64,000 bases of DNA from Methylosinus sp. C49 (lineage in GTDB: Bacteria; Pseudomonadota; Alphaproteobacteria; Rhizobiales; Beijerinckiaceae): positions 806,001 to 870,000 of the forward strand of contig NZ_AP022332.1 of the NCBI RefSeq assembly GCF_009936375.1, given 5' to 3'. Shown piece after piece: positions 8,561-16,830 of the stretch (positions are counted from its first letter, which is position 1; each line of letters starts with the position of its first letter). The notes below the pieces were generated by a model. That model was not told where the DNA came from, searched no databases, and was given only the letters and a program-made list of their open reading frames with translations. The translations under genes and the position numbers were made by a program.

Positions 8561-9369
8561 CTTTCGGCCCTTCCATTGCGTCCGGCGACGGGCGCGAGCC
8601 GCCGCGCGCCGAAAGGATCGTCGAACACCGCCACCTCGACGCCATAGAGGCGCGAGATGCGCTCCGCCGTCACCACCGCCTGCGGCGCGCCATCGGCCTC
8701 GATGCGGCCCTCGTTCAAAATGGCGATGCGCGTCGCCAGCTGCATCGCATGTTCGGGATGATGGGTGCTGACCAACACGCCATGCCCGTCGGCGGAAAGA
8801 GCGGACAAATGCCGCATCAGCCGCAGCTGATAGCCATAGTCGAGCCCCGTCGCCGGCTCGTCCATCACCAGAAGGCGCGCGCCTTGCGCCAGCGCGCGGG
8901 CGATGAGCGTGAGCTGCCGCTCGCCGCCGGAAATCTCCGTATAGGGCCGGTCGATCAGCCGCTCCATGCCGAGCCGGGCGATGACGCTTTCGACGATTTC
9001 GCGATCCTCGGCGCGGGGCGCGCGCAAAAGCCCCGTCTCCGGCAGGCGGCCGAGCGTGACCACCTCGCGCACCGTATAGGGAAAAGGCGTGACATGGCCT
9101 TGCGGCACATAGGCGACGCGCCTGGCGATCTCGCGTCGCGACAACGAGGCGAGCGGCGCGCCGTCGAGCCGAACCTCGCCGCTGCTCGCGGTCAGAAAGC
9201 CGAGCAGCAGGCGAAACAATGTGCTTTTGCCCGCGCCATTGGCGCCGAGCAAAGCGACGATCTCGCCAGTTCCGAAGCCGAGCGTCGCGCCCTCGAGCAC
9301 GCGCCGCTTCCCGCGCGAAAAATGCAGATCGACGCCTCGCAGCTGTGCGGTCGCAGAGGGCGCTCTCAT
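8557..9369 (-). CDS. BtuD/FecE-type ABC transporter ATPase
   Basis: The 270-residue cytoplasmic ATPase has Walker A GANGAGKST (42-50), a Q-loop near YVPQGH, signature ISGGERQ and Walker B LLVMDEPATGLD, followed by the switch STHHPEH. It belongs to the group energising iron-siderophore, cobalamin and MolC-type molybdate/tungstate type II importers. The permease gene lies 136 bp upstream and the TiaS-like pair is coupled downstream. The size is normal. Sequence alone does not separate the substrates. Confidence 0.93.
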   Translation of the reverse strand: MRAPSATAQLRGVDLHFSRGKRRVLEGATLGFGTGEIVALLGANGAGKSTLFRLLLGFLTASSGEVRLDGAPLASLSRREIARRVAYVPQGHVTPFPYTVREVVTLGRLPETGLLRAPRAEDREIVESVIARLGMERLIDRPYTEISGGERQLTLIARALAQGARLLVMDEPATGLDYGYQLRLMRHLSALSADGHGVLVSTHHPEHAMQLATRIAILNEGRIEADGAPQAVVTAERISRLYGVEVAVFDDPFGARRLAPVAGRNGRAER

Positions 9370-9449
9370 GATGCGGCCTCGCGGCGATGCGGGAGAGGAG
9401 GCAGGCGTCGCGCCTCGTCGAGATGGCGCGCGCGCCGATCGCTGGCGCC

Positions 9450-9486
9450 CCCTCTCCCGCGCTGCGGGCGAGGGCGAAGGAGAGGG
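9450..9486. repeat. Short inverted repeat in the permease-ATPase gap
   Basis: The 136-bp gap between permease and ATPase holds CCCTCTCC (9450-9457) and its reverse complement GGAGAGGG (9479-9486) around a G+C-rich loop. It resembles half of the CTTCTCCC-type intergenic repeat seen three times elsewhere in the window. It could attenuate transcription between permease and ATPase or stabilise the mRNA. Confidence 0.4.
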
Positions 9487-9505
9487 CGCTCCACTGCCCT
9501 CCTCC

Positions 9506-10504
9506 TCACGCCCAGGCCCTCCGCGCCCGGCCGAGCACGAGGATGAAGGCCGGTATGCCGAGCAATTCGGTGACGACGCCGATCGGGATCTCGGCGCGGG
9601 TGATGTTGCGGGCCACGCAATCGGCGGCGATGAGAAAGGTCGCGCCCAGCAGCGCGCTCGCCGGCAGCAGCCGGCTATTGGTCGGCCCTATGGCGAGCCG
9701 CGCCACATGCGGCACGACCAGCCCGACCCAGCCGATCATGCCGGCGAGCGAGACCGAGAGCGAGGAGACCAGCGTCGCCGCGGCGATGACGCCATAGCGC
9801 GTCAGATGCACCGGCACGCCGAGCGAGCGCGCCTCGTCGTCGCCCATGGAGAGCGCGTCCAGCGCGCGGCCGGCCAGCGCAAGAGCGCCGACCCCGGCGA
9901 GAATGGGCAGAGCGGCTCCGCGCAATTGCTTGAGATCGACGGCGCCGAGGCTGCCCATCATCCAATAGACGATCGCGGGCAGCTGATCGTAAGGATCGGC
10001 GGCATATTTGACGAGCGACAGCGCCGAGGTGAACAAAGCGCCGGAGATCATGCCGCCGAGCACTAGAGTCACCATGGAGGCGGCGCCGAAGAGATTGGCG
10101 ACGATGACGCCGACGCCGACCGCGATCAGCCCCATGGCGAAAGCGGAGAGCTGAATGGTGAGAAAATCGCCGGAGAGCAGAATGCCGAGCGCCGCGCCGA
10201 ATCCGGCGCCGCCCAGCACGCCGAGAATGCCCGGCGACACCAGCGGATTGCGGAACACTGCCTGAAAGGACGCGCCCGAGGCCGAGAGCGCCGCGCCGAT
10301 GAGCCCCGCCGCCAGCACGCGCGGCAGGCGAATCTCGACGATGAGATTATGCAGGAGATCGAAGTGCTCCGGGGGAAGCTCGATGAGCCCCATAACGGCG
10401 CCGAGATAGGCGAAAATATCCCCCGGCGCGAGCGGATAGCGTCCGGCCGAGAGAGCCAGAACAATGACCGCCAGCAGGAGGAAAGGCAGAAGGGCGAGGC
10501 GCAT
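9506..10504 (-). CDS. FecCD/BtuC-type ABC transporter permease
   Basis: The 332-residue polytopic protein has about nine hydrophobic helices and the FecCD hallmark LAGMIGWVGLVVPHVAR near residue 260 (family pattern: G-x-I-x-F-V-G-L-V-x-P-H-x-x-R), plus the early motif RLPRVLAAGLIGAALSASGA (about 60-80). It forms the channel homodimer with the downstream ATPase. The gene is 12 bp from the binding-protein gene, so the two are co-transcribed. Length matches the family. Type II importers with this fold carry siderophores, cobalamin, heme or oxyanions of Mo/W (MolB). Confidence 0.93.
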   Translation of the reverse strand: MRLALLPFLLLAVIVLALSAGRYPLAPGDIFAYLGAVMGLIELPPEHFDLLHNLIVEIRLPRVLAAGLIGAALSASGASFQAVFRNPLVSPGILGVLGGAGFGAALGILLSGDFLTIQLSAFAMGLIAVGVGVIVANLFGAASMVTLVLGGMISGALFTSALSLVKYAADPYDQLPAIVYWMMGSLGAVDLKQLRGAALPILAGVGALALAGRALDALSMGDDEARSLGVPVHLTRYGVIAAATLVSSLSVSLAGMIGWVGLVVPHVARLAIGPTNSRLLPASALLGATFLIAADCVARNITRAEIPIGVVTELLGIPAFILVLGRARRAWA

Positions 10505-10516
10505 CGGAACCGTCGC

Positions 10517-11563
10517 TCACTCCATTATGCGGGTGAAATCGGCGTCGGAAATTTCGACGCCGAGAAAGAGCTGGTAGAATTTTTTGGTCTCGGCCTTCAC
10601 GTCGAGCGGAAAGCGCGACGGATAGAAGAGATTGGCCAGCCATTGGATTCCGAGCGCGCGCATATAGCTCGGCGGACGATCGAGCCAATTGAAGGGCGCA
10701 TGCGGGACATTCACGATGCGGCCGTTCTTCACCGCCTCCACATTGCGCCACAGCGCGCTGCTCTTGGCGAGGGCGGGGAAGCCCTTGTTCTGCGTCAATA
10801 TCAGCGACGGCTTCAGCGCGACGATCTGCTCGACGCTGATCTTGTCCATGCCGACATGCGAGCTCTGCTCGCAATGATAGATATTGTCGCCCGCCGCTAT
10901 GACGATCGGCTCCGTATGGAAGCTCTTGTCGCAATCGGTCGCGAGCCCGTCGGCGGATTCGGCGTAATAGACGCGCAGCCGCTCGGCCGGCGGAATATCG
11001 GCGGTCGCCTCGCGCACGCGGAGAAGCGCGTCGCGAATATAGGCGGACATTTCGGCGGCTTTCGCCTCGCGTCCGACGACCTGTCCCAGAAAGGCGAAAG
11101 CGTCGGCATAATCGTCGAGCGTGTCGAGCTTCAGGAAGATCACCGGAACCCCGATCTTGGCGAAGCTCTCCACCACCTTCGCCTTCTCCTGATAGAAGCC
11201 GAGCCAGGCGACGACGAGATCGGGGCGCATCGCCGCGATCTCCTCGAGATTGAGCTGGCGGCCCATGCCCGCATTGCTGCCGAGAACGGGCAGATCGAGC
11301 GCCTCCTTGCGATAGAGTGACTTCTCGTCGCCGCGTATCGGCACATTGATGCCGATGAGCCGCTCCGGCGCTATGGCGTAGAGCGTCACCGCCACCGGCG
11401 GCGCCGCGCCGAAGATGCGTTTGGGATCGGCGGGGATCACGACCTTGCGGCCGGCCATGTCCGTGACCTCGCGCGTTTGCGCATGCGCCGGGGCGCAGGC
11501 GAGCAGCGCCAGCAAGGCGCAGAGCAGCAGAGGGGACTGGGCGAGGCGAGATTTCGAGGGCAT
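10517..11563 (-). CDS. Periplasmic binding protein of BtuCD/FecBCD/MolABC-type importer
   Basis: I place the start at ATG 11561-11563, giving 348 residues with a clear signal peptide (LLLCALLALLACAPAHAQ); the upstream extension is poor in protein character. The mature part is a PF01497-type two-lobe binding protein: TDMAGRKVVIPADPKRI at the N-terminus, then a long-helix-linked second lobe with VEQIVALKPSLILTQ. The C-terminal stretch DRPPSYMRALGIQWLANLFYP resembles binding proteins of anion/metal-chelate importers more than classical siderophore receptors. It heads the transporter operon and faces formate dehydrogenase across a 349-bp region with two Mo-box-like sites. A molybdate or tungstate ligand is my inference; a siderophore or cobalamin is not excluded. 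Confidence 0.88.
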   Translation of the reverse strand: MPSKSRLAQSPLLLCALLALLACAPAHAQTREVTDMAGRKVVIPADPKRIFGAAPPVAVTLYAIAPERLIGINVPIRGDEKSLYRKEALDLPVLGSNAGMGRQLNLEEIAAMRPDLVVAWLGFYQEKAKVVESFAKIGVPVIFLKLDTLDDYADAFAFLGQVVGREAKAAEMSAYIRDALLRVREATADIPPAERLRVYYAESADGLATDCDKSFHTEPIVIAAGDNIYHCEQSSHVGMDKISVEQIVALKPSLILTQNKGFPALAKSSALWRNVEAVKNGRIVNVPHAPFNWLDRPPSYMRALGIQWLANLFYPSRFPLDVKAETKKFYQLFLGVEISDADFTRIME

Positions 11564-11606
11564 GTGCGAGGCCTTTCGACCTTCCGCGGTGGCGGGAGTG
11601 CGCATA

Positions 11607-11631
11607 CGATATATATGCGTCTTATATAGAC
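11607..11631 (-). promoter_or_regulatory. ModE-like box upstream of the binding-protein operon
   Basis: TATATA (11610-11615), seven bases, then TATATA (11623-11628) form a spaced palindrome, flanked by CGA and GAC so that the minus strand reads CTATATA-N7-TATATATCG. This matches the architecture of ModE (molybdate-responsive) operators, which have TATAT-type half-sites separated by 6-8 bp. It is a strikingly A+T-rich island 44 bp upstream of the binding-protein start, where repression by a Mo/W-bound regulator would act. No modE gene is in the window. Confidence 0.55.
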
Positions 11632-11836
11632 AATAGAGACCGGAGGCCTCATCGCGCAAGGCCAAATTCTAGCCTCCGCTCGTCTGCTGGGAGAAGCCGC
11701 GCCTTTTTCGCCACGCGACATTCCGGCTTCCGTTCCCGCGTCGTCCGGCTCGATATATTCGCGCGCCCGACTCCGGTATCTGGCGTCGTCAGCGAAATAT
11801 TATAGGCTTCGTCTATCGAGCGACGATTTGCGGTTA

Positions 11837-11883
11837 TTGACAAAAATCCGCCTGTCTATCGTTATGTAATTAGAGTACATCAA
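11837..11883 (+). promoter_or_regulatory. Formate dehydrogenase promoter with ModE-like box
   Basis: A perfect -35 TTGACA (11837-11842) is followed, over the expected -10 and start region, by GTTATGTA (11861-11868), seven bases, TACATCAA (11876-11883). The left half equals the reverse complement of TACATAAC, a half-site I recall from the E. coli modA operator, and the inner hexamers are inverted (ATGTA...TACAT). It has the same 7-bp spacing as the box at 11607-11631. The rest of the 349-bp divergent region (11632-11836) shows only a further CGATATAT island near 11751. Confidence 0.6.
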
Positions 11884-11912
11884 ATTCTTCCGGCCTCGCG
11901 GGGACCAGAATC

Positions 11913-14783
11913 ATGAGCCTCATCAAGGAAATCGACTATGGAACGCCGGCTTCCCGCTCTGAGAAGGAAGTCACTCTGACCATCGACGGGACGGAGATCA
12001 CCGTGCCGGAAGGCACGTCGATCATGCGCGCGGCGATGCAGATCGGCGTCGAGATCCCCAAGCTCTGCGCTTCCGACAATCTCCACTCCTTCGGCTCCTG
12101 CCGCCTCTGCCTCATAGAGATAGAGGGCCGCGGGAATCTCTCCGCCTCCTGCACCACGCCGGTCATGCCGGGCATTGCAGTGAAGACCTTCTCGCCGCGG
12201 CTCGACTCGATCCGCCGCGGCATAATGGAGCTCTATATCTCCGATCATCCGCTCGACTGCCTCACCTGCCCGGCCAATGGCGATTGCGAGCTGCAGTCCA
12301 TGGCGGGCGCTGTGAGCCTGCGCGAGGTGCGCTATGGCTATAGCGGGCGCAATCATGTGACGGCGCGTCGCGAGGGCCGCCGCAACGAGGATTGGAAGCC
12401 CAAGGACAAATCCAATCCCTATTTCACCTATGATCCGTCCAAATGCATCGTCTGCAATCGCTGCGTGCGCGCCTGCCAGGAAGTGCAGGGCACATTCGCG
12501 CTGACGATCGAAGGCCGCGGCTTCGACAGCCGCGTCTCGCCGGGCGCGGGCGAGGCCTATATGGAATCGGAGTGCGTCTCCTGCGGCGCCTGCGTGCAGG
12601 CCTGCCCGACCGCGACGCTCACCGAAAACTCCGTCATCGCCATCGGCCAGCCGGAGCATTCGGCCGTCACCACTTGCGCCTATTGCGGCGTCGGCTGCGC
12701 CTTCAAGGCGGAGATGCGCGGCGAGGAGATCGTGCGCATGGTCCCGTGGAAGGACGGCAAGGCCAATCACGGCCACAGCTGCATCAAGGGCCGCTTCGCC
12801 TATGGCTATGCGCTGCATCGCGACCGCGTGACCAGCCCGATGATCCGCGAGAAGATCACCGACCCCTGGCGCGAAGTGTCCTGGGAGGAGGCGATCTCCC
12901 ACGCCGCCTCTGAGTTCAAGCGCATTCAGGCGAAATACGGCCGGCTCGCCGTCGGCGGCATCACCTCCTCGCGCTGCACCAGCGAGGAGACGTTTCTGGT
13001 GCAAAAGCTCATCCGCAGCGGCTTCGGCAATAATAATGTCGACACATGCGCGCGGGTTTGCCATTCGCCGACCGGCTATGGCCTCAGCCAGGCTTTCGGC
13101 ACCTCGGCCGGCACGCAGGATTTCGATTCCGTCGCCGAGGCCGACGTCATTCTCATCATCGGCTGCAATCCGACCGACGCGCATCCGGTCGTCGGCTCGC
13201 AGATCAAGCGGCGGATACGCGAGGGCGCCAAGCTCATCGTCGTCGATCCACGCCGCACCGAGCTGGTGCGCTCGCCGCATATCAGCGCGGCCTTCCATCT
13301 GCCGCTGCGTCCGGGAACCAATGTCGCCATCGTCACCGCGCTCGCCCATGTGGTGGTGAAAGAGGGGCTCGTGAATGAGGCCTTCGTGCGCGAGCGTTGC
13401 GATTGGGACGAATATTTGGAATGGGCCGCCTTCGTCGGCGAGGAGAGCAACAGCCCGGAGGCGGTGGAGAAGTTCACCGGCGTTCCGGCGCATCTCGTGC
13501 GCGGCGCGGCGCGTCTCTACGCCACCGGCGGCAACGCCACCATTTACTACGGCCTCGGCGTCACCGAGCATAGCCAGGGCTCGACCACAGTGATGGCCAT
13601 CGCCAATCTCGCAATGGCGACCGGCAATCTCGGCCGTCCCGGCGTCGGCGTCAATCCGCTGCGCGGGCAGAACAATGTGCAGGGCTCCTGCGATATGGGG
13701 TCTTTCCCGCATGAGTTCCCCGGCTATCGCCATGTCTCCGACGACAATGTGCGCAAGCTGTTCGAGGAGGCCTGGGGCGTTCCGCTGGACGGCGAGCCGG
13801 GCCTGCGCATTCCCAATATGTTCGACGCCGCTGTCGATGGCGTGTTCAAGGGCCTCTATGTGCAGGGTGAGGATATTCTGCAGTCGGACCCGGACATCAA
13901 GCATGTCTCGGCCGGGCTCGGCGCGCTGGAATGTCTCGTCGTGCAGGATCTCTTCCTCAATGAGACCGCCAATTACGCGCATGTCTTTTTGCCCGGCGCG
14001 AGCTTCCTCGAGAAGGACGGCGTCTTCATCAACGCCGAGCGCCGCATTCAGCGCGTGCGCCGCGTGATGAGCCCCAAGGCCCGCTATGCCGATTGGGAGG
14101 CGACGCAGCTCTTCGCCAATGCGCTCGGCTGCAATTGGAATTACACGCATCCGAGCGAGATCATGGACGAGATCGCCAAGCTCACGCCATCCTTCGCCCA
14201 TGTCTCCTACGCCAAGCTCGACGAGGCGGGCTCGGTGCAATGGCCCTGCAATGATCTGTCGCCGGAAGGCATGCCGATCATGCACATCGATAAATTCGCG
14301 CGCGGCAAAGGCAAATTCGTCATCACCGAATATGTGCCGACGGAGGAGCGCACCGGGCCGCGCTTCCCGCTGCTGCTGACCACCGGCCGCATTCTCTCGC
14401 AATACAATGTCGGCGCGCAGACGCGCCGAACCGAGAACAGCCAATGGCATCCCGAGGATGTGCTGGAGCTCCATCCGCATGACGCCGAGGTGCGCGGCGT
14501 GCGCGAGGGCGATTGGGTGCGCGTGCAGAGCCGCGCCGGCGAGACGACGCTGCACGCCAAGATCACCGATCGCGTCGCGCCCGGCGTCGTCTACACAACG
14601 TTCCACCATCCTCTGTGCCAGACCAATGTCGTCACCACCGACAATTCCGATTGGGCGACCAATTGCCCGGAATATAAGGTGACGGCGGTGCAGGTCTCGC
14701 CGTCCAACGGTCCCACCGAATGGCAGGAGCGCTATCGCGAGATGGCGGAGCGCAGCCGGCAGATCGTCGCCGCCGGCGAATAG
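11913..14783 (+). CDS. fdhA: Formate dehydrogenase alpha subunit (Mo/W-bis-MGD, FdsA/Fdh1A type)
   Basis: The 956-residue cytoplasmic enzyme subunit oxidises formate to CO2. Cofactor ligands are visible in order: [2Fe-2S] C52, C63, C66, C80; His-Cys cluster H112, C116, C119, C125; two ferredoxin clusters C178/181/184/188 and C221/224/227/231; the MGD-proximal [4Fe-4S] C255, C258, C262, C290; and the metal ligand C383 with H384 in ARVCHSPT. The ligand is Cys, not selenocysteine. The architecture is that of NAD-linked FdsA/Fdh1A, which normally pairs with an FMN/NADH-binding beta subunit and, in Fds, gamma and delta subunits; none is in the window. In methylotrophs this is the last step of C1 oxidation. 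Two Mo-box-like sites precede it. Confidence 0.95.
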   Translation: MSLIKEIDYGTPASRSEKEVTLTIDGTEITVPEGTSIMRAAMQIGVEIPKLCASDNLHSFGSCRLCLIEIEGRGNLSASCTTPVMPGIAVKTFSPRLDSIRRGIMELYISDHPLDCLTCPANGDCELQSMAGAVSLREVRYGYSGRNHVTARREGRRNEDWKPKDKSNPYFTYDPSKCIVCNRCVRACQEVQGTFALTIEGRGFDSRVSPGAGEAYMESECVSCGACVQACPTATLTENSVIAIGQPEHSAVTTCAYCGVGCAFKAEMRGEEIVRMVPWKDGKANHGHSCIKGRFAYGYALHRDRVTSPMIREKITDPWREVSWEEAISHAASEFKRIQAKYGRLAVGGITSSRCTSEETFLVQKLIRSGFGNNNVDTCARVCHSPTGYGLSQAFGTSAGTQDFDSVAEADVILIIGCNPTDAHPVVGSQIKRRIREGAKLIVVDPRRTELVRSPHISAAFHLPLRPGTNVAIVTALAHVVVKEGLVNEAFVRERCDWDEYLEWAAFVGEESNSPEAVEKFTGVPAHLVRGAARLYATGGNATIYYGLGVTEHSQGSTTVMAIANLAMATGNLGRPGVGVNPLRGQNNVQGSCDMGSFPHEFPGYRHVSDDNVRKLFEEAWGVPLDGEPGLRIPNMFDAAVDGVFKGLYVQGEDILQSDPDIKHVSAGLGALECLVVQDLFLNETANYAHVFLPGASFLEKDGVFINAERRIQRVRRVMSPKARYADWEATQLFANALGCNWNYTHPSEIMDEIAKLTPSFAHVSYAKLDEAGSVQWPCNDLSPEGMPIMHIDKFARGKGKFVITEYVPTEERTGPRFPLLLTTGRILSQYNVGAQTRRTENSQWHPEDVLELHPHDAEVRGVREGDWVRVQSRAGETTLHAKITDRVAPGVVYTTFHHPLCQTNVVTTDNSDWATNCPEYKVTAVQVSPSNGPTEWQERYREMAERSRQIVAAGE

Positions 14784-14818
14784 CGCCGATTCTGCCGCGC
14801 GATCTTCGCCGATCAGCC

Positions 14819-14844
14819 AGCCTCGCCGCTCGAGCGGCGAGGCT
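14819..14844 (+). terminator. Perfect 26-bp palindrome downstream of formate dehydrogenase
   Basis: AGCCTCGCCGCTC and its exact reverse complement abut at 14819-14844, 36 bp after the fdhA stop, giving a very stable 13-bp stem. No T run follows, so it may be a processing or Rho-type end. The rest of the 355-bp gap to the next gene (14845-15138) shows only a direct repeat GCGCATGTCC (15021-15030 and 15033-15042) and no gene that I can support. Confidence 0.6.
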
Positions 14845-15138
14845 GTCGCGTTCGCAGGCTGCGCTTGCGAGCTTATCCACAAACGACTCGCTCGTCCGGC
14901 GCCTCCGCGCGCCGAATTTTCCCACGGTTTCGGCCGTGCCGCTGACATCGTCCCGCGCGTCCTTCGCGGCGACTGCGCCACACCTTCCGACAATGATTTT
15001 CCGGCTTTTCGCGATTGCGCGCGCATGTCCGGGCGCATGTCCAGATACCTGCGTCCGTCATTGGACTTAGACGCCAGCCCGGAGTGACTTTTCGGAAAAT
15101 GCACGCCAGTTTCCGATCGCGATCGGAGAATTTGCGCC

Positions 15139-16728
15139 ATGCGATTGGCTTCGCCAGCATCGAGAGACCGCATTCGTTTTCGAATCGAGCCCGCCGATCT
15201 CGTGTCGGCGATCATCGCGCCCTTTGTCGCGCTCGCTCTTCGTGATCCATCGCTGCTCGACCCCGGCGATTTTCCGACGGCCTTTCCAGCGCCTTATGAA
15301 TATGCGGTCATCTCCGCAGGCTGCGCCGTCGTCATGATCCTCGCCTTTCGGCTGAGCGACCGCATGGGGCAGTTCTTCTCCGCGCGCGACGCCTTCGCCC
15401 TCTGCGCCGCCGCCGCTTGCGCGGTCGTTTCCAGCTCGGCCCTATTTTTCGCGGCCGCGCGCTTCGAAGGCGTGCCGCGCTCGACGCCCTTGATCTTCGG
15501 ATTGGTGCTCGTCGCCGGCATGATCGCCGCGCGCATGGCGATGCGCGCGCTCTTCTATAAGGACCTCGCGCATGAGCGCGACAGCGCGGAGGCCGAGGCC
15601 GATCTGCGCCGCGTGATCGTTGTCGGCGTCGATCGCTTCGCCTCGGCGGCGATCAAATTGACCGATTATCTGCGGCCGCGCACGACTCAGATCGTCGCCG
15701 CGCTCGACGCTCGGCCAGAGCTTCTCGGCCGCAAGATCGCCGGCGTCTCTATCGTCGGCGATCCTAGCGACATCGGCGCCGTTATCGACGAATACGCCGT
15801 CCATGGCGTCGATGTCGATGAGGTGTGGCTCGCCGAGGACATGACCTTCCTGCCCGCCGATCTTCTCGCTGCGGTCGAGGCGCAATGCGCGGCGCGCGGC
15901 GTGCCGATCCACTGCATAACGGAAGCGTGGAACTTCATCGCTGCGCCGCCCGCCGCGGCGCAGGAGCTCGGCGCGATCGAGACATTCGAGGCGCCCGTAT
16001 ATTTCAAGGCGAAGCGCGTCATCGACATTTGCGCCGCGAGCCTACTGCTCGTCGCGGCTTTTCCACTCGCGATCTGCGTCGCCTATGTCGTCTTTACCGA
16101 TGTCGGCGCGCCCATACTGTTCTGGCAGCAGCGAATCGGCAAGAACGGCCAGAAATTCCTGCTCTATAAGTTCCGCACCTATCGCGCGCCGTTCGACGAC
16201 AAGGGCCGTCCGGCGCCGGAGGAGCAGCGTCTATCCCGCATCGGCCGCATGATCCGCGCGAGCCGACTCGATGAAATTCCTCAGCTCTATAATGTGATCG
16301 CGGGTCATATGTCGCTCATCGGTCCGCGGCCGCTCTTGCCGCAGGATCAGCCCGAAGACCCCGGGCCGCGACTCAGCGTGCGTCCGGGCGTCACCGGCTG
16401 GGCGCAGATCAATGGCGGCACCATCGTCACGCCGGAAGAAAAAAACGCGCTCGACCTCTGGTACATCAAGCACGCCGGCCCGCGGCTCGATCTCGACATC
16501 GTCATTGGGACGCTGCTCGTCGCGCTCGGCGGCGAGAAGCTGAACGGACGCGCGGTCGAGCATGCGATCCGCTGGTATCGCCAGGAGTTCGCGGCGCATG
16601 CCGCATCGTGTGAGCGCGAGACGCCGAACGACCGCCGCCGCCGCACCGTCGCCGAACGCGCGGAGAGGCTTCCCGCGCTCGACGCCGTGGCGATGGATTA
16701 CCCCTATCGCGCCGTCGAGCCCGGCTGA
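15139..16728 (+). CDS. Polyprenyl-phosphate sugar-1-phosphate transferase (PHPT type)
   Basis: The 529-residue protein has four to five N-terminal membrane helices (about 20-140), a Rossmann-like middle (CoA-binding type, RRVIVVGVDRFA near 160), another helix near 300 and the C-terminal bacterial sugar transferase domain (KRVIDICAAS, KFRTYRAP, RLSRIGRMIRASRLDEIPQLYNVIAGHMSLIGPRP, RPGVTGWAQ). This family starts exopolysaccharide repeat units by moving a sugar-1-phosphate, usually glucose or galactose, onto undecaprenyl phosphate. GGAG lies before the ATG. It opens a run with export and co-polymerase genes on the same strand. The tail after residue 490 is charged and variable. Confidence 0.92.
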   Translation: MRLASPASRDRIRFRIEPADLVSAIIAPFVALALRDPSLLDPGDFPTAFPAPYEYAVISAGCAVVMILAFRLSDRMGQFFSARDAFALCAAAACAVVSSSALFFAAARFEGVPRSTPLIFGLVLVAGMIAARMAMRALFYKDLAHERDSAEAEADLRRVIVVGVDRFASAAIKLTDYLRPRTTQIVAALDARPELLGRKIAGVSIVGDPSDIGAVIDEYAVHGVDVDEVWLAEDMTFLPADLLAAVEAQCAARGVPIHCITEAWNFIAAPPAAAQELGAIETFEAPVYFKAKRVIDICAASLLLVAAFPLAICVAYVVFTDVGAPILFWQQRIGKNGQKFLLYKFRTYRAPFDDKGRPAPEEQRLSRIGRMIRASRLDEIPQLYNVIAGHMSLIGPRPLLPQDQPEDPGPRLSVRPGVTGWAQINGGTIVTPEEKNALDLWYIKHAGPRLDLDIVIGTLLVALGGEKLNGRAVEHAIRWYRQEFAAHAASCERETPNDRRRRTVAERAERLPALDAVAMDYPYRAVEPG

Positions 16729-16830
16729 CCGAGGCGCTGGAGATTTCGCGCCGCGCGCCGTTCGCGAGCCATTGTTTCAAGAGCTTCGGTCGAGCAGAGG
16801 ATGCGCGCCCACGGGAGCAAAGGCCAGATT

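Noticed and set aside
11880-15215. Very long open frame on the minus strand opposite formate dehydrogenase (about 1111 codons)
   Set aside because: It is exactly antisense to a gene with all cofactor motifs, has His/Arg/Ala-rich composition, no domains, and extends over the intergenic palindrome. It is a by-product of G+C-rich codon use.
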